From contig CAKMZU010000129.1 of assembly GCA_929200485.1 (NCBI GenBank), positions 3,214 through 9,453 on the forward strand: DNA of 6,240 nucleotides. The letters are read 5' to 3'. The notes under the pieces were generated by a model. That model was given only the letters and a program-made list of their open reading frames with translations. It ran no database searches and was not told where the DNA came from. The stretch's first letter is position 1, and the number at the start of each line of letters is the position of its first letter. Positions 1 to 6,240 of this stretch are shown here, piece by piece. Source of the stretch: an uncultured Gammaproteobacteria bacterium (GTDB lineage Bacteria > Pseudomonadota > Gammaproteobacteria > Pseudomonadales > DT-91). Both the position numbers and the translations under genes were made by a program.

Positions 1-1
1 G

Positions 2-82
2 GTCATTAGAGCGGGTGATTTAGTCATCGACAACTCGATTCGTGGTCGTTTAGCCAAACTGAATGAAGCCTTAGGCCTTTAG
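2..82 (+). CDS. atpH: ATP synthase F1 subunit delta, C-terminal end (partial)
   Basis: These are the last 26 codons and TAG stop of the delta subunit gene; the rest lies upstream of the window. The visible peptide starts VIRAGDLVIDNS and continues IRGRLAKLNEALGL. This matches the conserved C-terminal signature of bacterial delta (E. coli: IRAGDMVIDGSVRGRLERL). Delta (OSCP in mitochondria) sits on top of the alpha3-beta3 head and ties it to the peripheral stalk formed by subunit b. The identity is also supported by its place directly before atpA, as in the usual operon order atpBEFHAGDC. The reading frame enters at base 2. The gene is 41 nt from atpA and presumably co-transcribed with it. Confidence 0.93.
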   Translation, partial: VIRAGDLVIDNSIRGRLAKLNEALGL

Positions 83-100
83 TTCACTTAAAAGATCAGG

Positions 101-115
101 CTCAAAAAGTTTGAG
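101..115 (+). promoter_or_regulatory. Small inverted repeat overlapping the atpA Shine-Dalgarno
   Basis: The atpH-atpA spacer contains CTCAAA (101-106), a 3-nt spacer, and TTTGAG (110-115), a perfect 6-bp inverted repeat. Its right arm runs into the atpA Shine-Dalgarno GAGG (113-116), which lies 7 nt before the ATG at 124. In mRNA this could form a weak hairpin that partly hides the ribosome binding site. The stem is short and A/U-rich, so an effect on translation is only an inference. Confidence 0.3.
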
Positions 116-123
116 GAAAAAAG

Positions 124-1668
124 ATGCAGCAATTAAACCCATCAGAAATCAGTGAAATTATAAAGCAGCGCATTGAAAGCTTAGATATTTCAAGCGAAGC
201 AAAAAACGAAGGTACCATTGTATCGGTCACTGACGGTATCGTGCGCATCCACGGTTTAGCGGATGTAATGTACGGTGAAATGATCGAGTTCGACGGTGGT
301 GTCTATGGTATGGCGCTTAACCTTGAGCGCGATTCCGTTGGTGCGATTATTCTTGGTGATTACATGAGCCTTCAGGAAGGTCAAAAGTGCCGATGCACAG
401 GCCGTATTCTTGAAGTGCCAGTTGGCCCAGAATTAGAAGGCCGTGTTGTTGATGCCCTAGGTAACCCGATTGACGGTAAAGGGGCTATCGAAACTAAATT
501 AACCGATGCGATTGAAAAAATTGCACCAGGTGTTGTGTGGCGTCAATCAGTAGACCAGCCAGTTCAAATTGGTCTTAAGTCTATTGATGCCATGGTACCA
601 ATCGGTCGTGGTCAGCGTGAATTGATCATCGGTGACCGTCAGGTAGGTAAAACTGCAATCGCTGTTGATGCGATTATCAACCAGAAAGATTCAGGCATTA
701 AGTGTGTTTACGTTGCTATCGGTCAGAAGGCCTCTTCTGTTGCCGCAGTGGTGCGTAAGCTTGAAGAGCACGGCGCCATGGATCACACGGTTGTGGTTGC
801 AGCAACCGCTTCCGATCCTGCATCAATGCAGTTCCTGGCAGCCTTTGCTGGTTGTACCATCGGTGAATACTACCGTGATCGTGGTGAAGATGCCTTGATC
901 ATTTATGATGATTTAACCAAGCAGGCTTGGGCTTATCGTCAAATCTCATTGCTTCTTAAGCGTCCACCGGGCCGTGAAGCTTACCCAGGTGACGTATTCT
1001 ATTTGCATTCACGTCTACTTGAACGTGCCTCTCGTGTATCTGCTGACTATGTAGAGAAATTCACTAACGGTGAAGTTAAAGGTCAAACCGGTTCTTTAAC
1101 AGCTCTCCCTGTGATCGAAACACAAGCAGGTGACGTATCGGCATTCGTACCGACTAACGTCATCTCCATTACCGATGGTCAGATCTTCCTTGAAACCTCG
1201 ATGTTTAACTCAGGTATTCGTCCTGCGATGAATGCGGGTATTTCGGTATCGCGTGTTGGTGGTTCTGCGCAGACCAAGATCATCAAGAAGCTTTCAGGTG
1301 GTATTCGTACAGCGCTTGCTCAATACCGTGAATTGGCTGCATTCTCTCAGTTCGCATCAGATCTTGATGATGCGACTAAAGCACAGCTCGATACAGGTGA
1401 GCGTGTGACTGAATTGATGAAGCAAAAGCAATATGCGCCACAAAACATTGCGCAAATGGGCTTGATGCTTTATGCCGCTAACGAAGGTTACCTAAACGAT
1501 ATCGCTGTCGACAAGATCCTTGATTTTGAAGCCGCATTGCTTTCTTACATGAGTGATGAGCATGGCGACTTTATGAAGGATATCGTCACTACCGGTAAAT
1601 GGGATGCTGATACGGAAGGTACTTTCAAATCAGCGCTAGAGCAATTTAAAGCGACCCAAACCTGGTAG
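124..1668 (+). CDS. atpA: ATP synthase F1 subunit alpha
   Basis: This gene encodes the non-catalytic nucleotide-binding subunit of F1; three copies alternate with three beta subunits in the cytoplasmic head. At 514 aa it is one residue longer than E. coli alpha, and it aligns by eye from the N-terminus to the terminal FKATQTW. It has an N-terminal beta-barrel (about 25-95), a central P-loop domain with Walker A GDRQVGKT (170-177) and Walker B LIIYDD (258-263), and a C-terminal helical domain from about 380. Arg377 in GISVSRVGG corresponds to the E. coli arginine finger alphaR376, which reaches into the beta catalytic site. The start is the ATG at 124, with GAGG 7 nt upstream. A Trp occupies the KQAWAYRQ position where E. 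coli has Val; I believe this occurs in other gammaproteobacteria. No key residue is missing. Confidence 0.98.
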   Translation: MQQLNPSEISEIIKQRIESLDISSEAKNEGTIVSVTDGIVRIHGLADVMYGEMIEFDGGVYGMALNLERDSVGAIILGDYMSLQEGQKCRCTGRILEVPVGPELEGRVVDALGNPIDGKGAIETKLTDAIEKIAPGVVWRQSVDQPVQIGLKSIDAMVPIGRGQRELIIGDRQVGKTAIAVDAIINQKDSGIKCVYVAIGQKASSVAAVVRKLEEHGAMDHTVVVAATASDPASMQFLAAFAGCTIGEYYRDRGEDALIIYDDLTKQAWAYRQISLLLKRPPGREAYPGDVFYLHSRLLERASRVSADYVEKFTNGEVKGQTGSLTALPVIETQAGDVSAFVPTNVISITDGQIFLETSMFNSGIRPAMNAGISVSRVGGSAQTKIIKKLSGGIRTALAQYRELAAFSQFASDLDDATKAQLDTGERVTELMKQKQYAPQNIAQMGLMLYAANEGYLNDIAVDKILDFEAALLSYMSDEHGDFMKDIVTTGKWDADTEGTFKSALEQFKATQTW

Positions 1669-1701
1669 TCATCTGGATAATAGATTCCTGGAGAAAAAAT
1701 T

Positions 1702-4011
<2,310 letters not shown>

Positions 4012-4025
4012 ATTGAGGACACCTT

Positions 4026-4445
4026 ATGTCTATGACATTTCACTGTGATATCGTAAGTTTAGAAGCGTCCATATTTAGTGGCCTTGTGAAGACTGTTGTT
4101 GCAACAGGCGAGCAAGGCGAATTGGGTATTTTCTTCAATCATGCCCCTTTATTGACAAAACTGATTCCTGGTCCTGTCCGTGTTGTAATGGATAACGGCG
4201 AAGAAGAAGTTTATTACGTCTCAGGTGGTTACCTTGAAGTTCAGCCAAATGCAGTCAATATCTTAGCTGATACTGCACTGCGCGCCTCTGATCTTTCAGA
4301 AGCAGAAGCTGAAAAAGCTCAAGCAGCAGCGAAAGCGGCAGTTGCTAATATGAATGGTGAATTCGATTACTCGAAAGCTGCCATCCAACTCGCTGAAGCA
4401 GCTGCACAGATCCGAACACTTCAAAAGCTTCGTAACAAAAAGTAA
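4026..4445 (+). CDS. atpC: ATP synthase F1 subunit epsilon
   Basis: Epsilon binds gamma and the c-ring at the foot of the central stalk, and through its C-terminal helices it can inhibit ATP hydrolysis. The protein is 139 aa, the same as E. coli. The N-terminal beta-sandwich (about 1-88) contains GELGIFFNHAPLLT (31-44) and SGGYLEVQPN, both family hallmarks. The C-terminal part (about 90-139) is an Ala/Glu-rich helical hairpin, as expected for the regulatory domain. The ATG at 4026 follows GAGGA (4015-4019) by 6 nt; a second in-frame ATG at 4032 is a less likely start because MSM matches the E. coli MAM leader. One oddity is FFN before the conserved His39, where E. coli has YPG. This is the last gene of the operon, followed by a terminator. 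Confidence 0.97.
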   Translation: MSMTFHCDIVSLEASIFSGLVKTVVATGEQGELGIFFNHAPLLTKLIPGPVRVVMDNGEEEVYYVSGGYLEVQPNAVNILADTALRASDLSEAEAEKAQAAAKAAVANMNGEFDYSKAAIQLAEAAAQIRTLQKLRNKK

Positions 4446-4455
4446 ATTCCTCCCT

Positions 4456-4488
4456 AAGATAAAGCGTTATGCTTTATCTTTCTCTTCC
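4456..4488 (+). terminator. Intrinsic terminator of the atp operon
   Basis: Eleven nt after the atpC stop there is a perfect 10-bp stem, AAGATAAAGC (4456-4465) and GCTTTATCTT (4471-4480), with loop GTTAT. A pyrimidine-rich tail TCTCTTCC follows. Position and shape fit a rho-independent terminator ending the operon. The stem has only three G-C pairs, clustered at the loop end and interior, and the tail is interrupted by C, so termination may be partial. Confidence 0.8.
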
Positions 4489-4574
4489 AGTGCTATTATC
4501 CTAATCTCATTAAAAAATTTTTAAATTTACTCTCTTAAAATAGTTGAACAAAGTTATAGATACTTTACCAGACT

Positions 4575-4613
4575 ATAGGCATTAAATTTAACTGATGACT
4601 CAATAGGCATTAA
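4575..4613. repeat. Two direct copies of ATAGGCATTAA, 28 bp apart
   Basis: ATAGGCATTAA occurs at 4575-4585 and again at 4603-4613. The 28-bp spacing is close to, but not an exact multiple of, a helical turn. Flanking bases do not match, so the repeat is limited to 11 bp. It could be a pair of protein binding sites or a chance local duplication; nothing else supports a function. Confidence 0.4.
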
Positions 4614-4629
4614 TCAGTAGAAAATCACA

Positions 4630-4746
4630 ATGTCGATGAAATTCTTTTTTGAATTACTTAAGAATAAAAATATGGATTCTCGGTTATTAATTGCAGGAGA
4701 GGTGCCCTTTCCCTTTGCCCTTAAATCTATTTTTAAACTGAATTAA
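4630..4746 (+). CDS. Doubtful 38-aa small ORF
   Basis: An ATG-to-TAA reading frame of 38 codons encodes a peptide beginning MSMKFFFELLKNKN and ending PFALKSIFKLN. There is no Shine-Dalgarno before the ATG (the preceding bases are AGAAAATCACA) and I recognise no family. It is basic with a hydrophobic start. Such a frame is expected by chance in non-coding DNA of this length, so it is recorded only as a possible small gene or a remnant. Confidence 0.12.
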   Translation: MSMKFFFELLKNKNMDSRLLIAGEVPFPFALKSIFKLN

Positions 4747-4777
4747 TTTAAAAAATATCAGTTAAATAAATTTGAAC

Positions 4778-4814
4778 TATAAAATATAAAATTTGTCGAA
4801 ATTTTTATTTTATA
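4778..4814. repeat. All-A/T inverted repeat (16-bp stem, GTCG loop)
   Basis: The left arm 4778-4794 and right arm 4799-4814 pair over 16 A-T base pairs with a single bulged T at 4787, around the loop GTCG (4795-4798). It lies 70 nt before the next gene. Its right arm overlaps the TATAAT at 4811-4816. It could extrude as a cruciform, be a regulator binding site, or form a weak RNA hairpin. High A/T content lowers the surprise, but 16 pairs with one bulge is long. Confidence 0.45.
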
Positions 4815-4816
4815 AT
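4811..4816 (+). promoter_or_regulatory. Possible -10 box (TATAAT) for the 181-aa ORF
   Basis: A consensus TATAAT followed by G lies 67 nt before the ATG at 4884. No good -35 hexamer sits 16-18 nt upstream: TTGTCG (4793-4798) is only 12 nt away and TTGAAC (4772-4777) is 33 nt away. In such AT-rich DNA the hexamer may be fortuitous. If real, it would give a leader of roughly 60 nt. Confidence 0.25.
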
Positions 4817-4883
4817 GTAATTAAATTAATAAAAGATATTAATTTGTGCATAAAACATTACTCTCAAAGTAACTAAAATATTT

Positions 4884-5429
4884 ATGAAATATGATGTGAT
4901 TTTCCGTTTTCTTATTGTTGGATTTTCTTGTTTGATAAGTTTATCTATTTTTGTTTCACATGCTGGTACTGATATAGAACTAAAACAAGTTTCTATGGAA
5001 GAAGGAACTAGTCAACAGTTTTTAGAAAAGGAAGATTCAGGCTTTACAGCACCAAGTAGAGACCAACTGCCAGTATTAGTAGAATCTGGACAAAACGGGA
5101 TTATTACAAGAATAAAAGATATTGGGCTGATTGCAGCTTGGGTTATAAAGTTAACAGGCGGTATGTTGATGGGTTTTTCCGTTGATGCTTTTGAAAAGGC
5201 GTCACATTCTAAAGAAGCCAATGATACGGAATATTATGATCTGCATGAAACAGAGGGAGAACGCTTATTTAAATCTGGTCTTATTATGCTAAGCGTTGCC
5301 TCAATTTTTACTGTCCCACACGCTACATATACATTATATCAATGTATAAAAAATCGCTGTAATGGTTCTTCCGATGTTTCTCATATAGAAAAAAATAGAT
5401 CTGCATTAGAAGATTTACTCTCAGAATAA
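4884..5429 (+). CDS. Unrecognised 181-aa exported or membrane protein
   Basis: I do not recognise this protein. It begins with a signal-peptide-like segment (residues 1-27): Lys2 and Arg8, a hydrophobic stretch FLIVGFSCLISLSIFV, then SHA before Gly28, which fits signal peptidase I cleavage after Ala27. A polar acidic stretch follows (30-72). A hydrophobic, glycine-containing segment runs from about 80 to 100 and is interrupted by Lys89. A more convincing membrane segment spans about 131-152. A short tail has Cys154 and Cys159 in CIKNRC and an acidic end. If the two segments span the membrane, it would be a small hairpin protein of the inner membrane. No Shine-Dalgarno is visible before ATG 4884, though the AT-rich leader may compensate. 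The coding sequence is much more AT-rich than the atp genes, suggesting a different history. No terminator follows. The frame is long and ordered enough to be a real gene. Confidence 0.65.
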   Translation: MKYDVIFRFLIVGFSCLISLSIFVSHAGTDIELKQVSMEEGTSQQFLEKEDSGFTAPSRDQLPVLVESGQNGIITRIKDIGLIAAWVIKLTGGMLMGFSVDAFEKASHSKEANDTEYYDLHETEGERLFKSGLIMLSVASIFTVPHATYTLYQCIKNRCNGSSDVSHIEKNRSALEDLLSE

Positions 5430-5612
5430 GATGGTGAGCTGTTACATTTTAAATCCTTATTAAAAAATTTGGATAAAATATATTGTTATCCCATGGTTAT
5501 ATTTTCGAAACTAATCGCTGAAAATCCTTATTGATATTATCACAAATTAATAATTGTTAATCCGAAATTATTACTTTTCTTCTATATTTTCTAGTATCTA
5601 TAAAAAAAATTT

Positions 5613-6240
5613 ATGATGCTAAAAATGAAGATAATAATACTATTATTGGCGTTATCCCTAATACACTGCGCAGTTCCACCCAATGAAGAAAAAGGCGAAA
5701 CAGACCTTTTTATCTCTTTATCTGCCAGTCAGGTGAATGTCCTGGATTTTCCGTTATTTATTGAATCGATGGAGCTGATTAATGCAGAAGGGGATATATT
5801 TCAGATTACGAGTGCGTTAACTATAAATCTTGCCAATGTCGGAGAAAACAATTTATTAATTGCAAGGCACAACAAGATACAACCGGGTACTTATACCCGA
5901 TTAATAATAAATTTAAAGTTTAATGATTATTCTGACGTCGTATTCTACGGTTCATCAGGAACGCTTTATACAGAAAAGTTGATGTCCTCAACAGGGGTTT
6001 TGCTAGGGAAGGGAGAAGACAGTTACTCAATCGATGTACCAGTTGCGACGAATAACGGTAAATTAGTTGTTAAGGATGGTGTTTCTTCACATCTAAACCT
6101 TCAGTTTAATTTACAAACAATGCTAAATATTCGTGAAGGAACTAAAGGTGCGGTGATTGAATTGCGTCCAATTGTGGCTGTGAATGAATCACAGTTAAGT
6201 AGTCACCTGGAAATGCGAGGTGTCATAAGCACATTTTCAA
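5613..6240 (+). CDS. DUF4382-like secreted or lipid-anchored protein (N-terminal part, partial)
   Basis: The frame is open for 209 codons to the window edge with no stop. It starts with a basic, hydrophobic export signal (about 1-19, LKMKIIILLLALSLIHC). Cys19 lies where a lipoprotein cysteine would be, followed by AVPPNEEKGETD, a typical flexible linker, but the residue before it is His rather than Gly, Ala or Ser. A beta-rich domain follows from about 32: LFISLSASQVNVLDFPLFIESMEL (32-55), PGTYTRLIINLKF (91-103), VPVATNNGKLVV (from 142), HLNLQFNLQTML (160-171) and VIELRPIVAVN (181-191). This order recalls DUF4382 domains of bacterial surface proteins (strand, valine-rich core, L-PAG-Y-IRL, then lysine/proline strand). 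The family call is from memory of its pattern, not a search. The start could be ATG 5613, 5616 or 5625; none has a Shine-Dalgarno, and an A-tract lies just upstream. The role is unknown; likely in the envelope. Confidence 0.6.
   Translation, partial: MMLKMKIIILLLALSLIHCAVPPNEEKGETDLFISLSASQVNVLDFPLFIESMELINAEGDIFQITSALTINLANVGENNLLIARHNKIQPGTYTRLIINLKFNDYSDVVFYGSSGTLYTEKLMSSTGVLLGKGEDSYSIDVPVATNNGKLVVKDGVSSHLNLQFNLQTMLNIREGTKGAVIELRPIVAVNESQLSSHLEMRGVISTFS

Larger units (their letters stand above)
4446..4883. other. 438-nt AT-rich intergenic region after the atp operon
   Basis: This gap contains the atp operon terminator at its left end, an 11-bp direct repeat (4575-4585 and 4603-4613), a doubtful 38-codon reading frame (4630-4746), and an all-A/T inverted repeat with a TATAAT box (4778-4816). 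No RNA gene, glmU fragment or mobile-element end is recognisable. Base composition is clearly more AT-rich than the atp genes, so short A/T matches here deserve caution. Confidence 0.6.

Noticed and set aside
665..898. A 77-codon + strand frame inside atpA
   Set aside because: It overlaps the alpha P-loop domain in another frame and has no ribosome binding site or recognisable product.
4929..4931. Cys16 of the 181-aa protein as a lipoprotein cysteine
   Set aside because: The preceding residues GFS do not fit a lipobox well, the Cys sits within the hydrophobic core, and SHA-G at 25-28 is a better cleavage site.
5012..5221. A 69-codon antisense frame inside the 181-aa gene
   Set aside because: The + strand frame has a convincing signal peptide and membrane segment; the antisense one has no coherent features.
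4509..5470. ATTAAAAAATTT occurring both at 4509-4520 and 5459-5470
   Set aside because: A low-complexity A/T 12-mer in AT-rich spacers; not evidence for a repeat family or element ends.
5548..5573. 8-bp inverted repeat TAATAATT / AATTATTA with a 10-nt loop
   Set aside because: Only A and T bases in very AT-rich DNA with a wide loop; chance is a good explanation, and no U-tract makes it a terminator.
5430..5612. Search for a terminator of the 181-aa gene and a promoter for the following gene
   Set aside because: TATCTA (5595-5600) and TTGTTA (5554-5559) are not at workable spacing, and no G-C stem with a T-tract is visible; nothing could be supported.

Overview
The window holds the 3' two thirds of a bacterial F1Fo ATP synthase operon, followed by an AT-rich stretch with less conserved genes. 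From the left edge to about 4445 the order is atpH (last 26 codons), atpA, atpG, atpD, atpC, all on the + strand with short gaps (41, 33, 44 and 21 nt). Each complete gene has a Shine-Dalgarno sequence. The proteins closely resemble gammaproteobacterial F1 subunits. Examples are the gamma motif DRGLCGGLN, the beta motif [12 protein letters not shown], and lengths of 514, 286, 465 and 139 aa against 513, 287, 460 and 139 in E. coli. The organism is therefore probably a gammaproteobacterium, perhaps marine or environmental, with moderate-to-low GC; I cannot name a genus.

Together these genes encode the soluble F1 catalytic head: alpha3-beta3 hexamer, gamma rotor shaft, epsilon inhibitor/rotor subunit, and the delta stator link. 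The operon promoter and the Fo genes lie upstream of the window. A perfect 20-bp palindrome is centred on the atpD stop codon. The operon ends at a clear intrinsic terminator just after atpC (stem 4456-4465/4471-4480).

After the terminator the base composition drops to strongly AT-rich. The 438-nt gap 4446-4883 contains the terminator, an 11-bp direct repeat, a doubtful 38-codon ORF and a 16-bp all-A/T hairpin that overlaps a TATAAT box. Next comes an unrecognised 181-aa protein with a signal peptide and two hydrophobic segments (4884-5429). A 183-nt AT-rich gap follows, then the 5' part of a gene for a secreted or lipid-anchored protein that looks DUF4382-like (5613 to the window end). glmU, the common gammaproteobacterial neighbour of atpC, is absent, so the operon end is a synteny break point.

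I see no CRISPR array, tRNA, rRNA, transposase or integrase. No clearly new system is evident. The least explained material is the two-gene envelope-protein region downstream of the operon.
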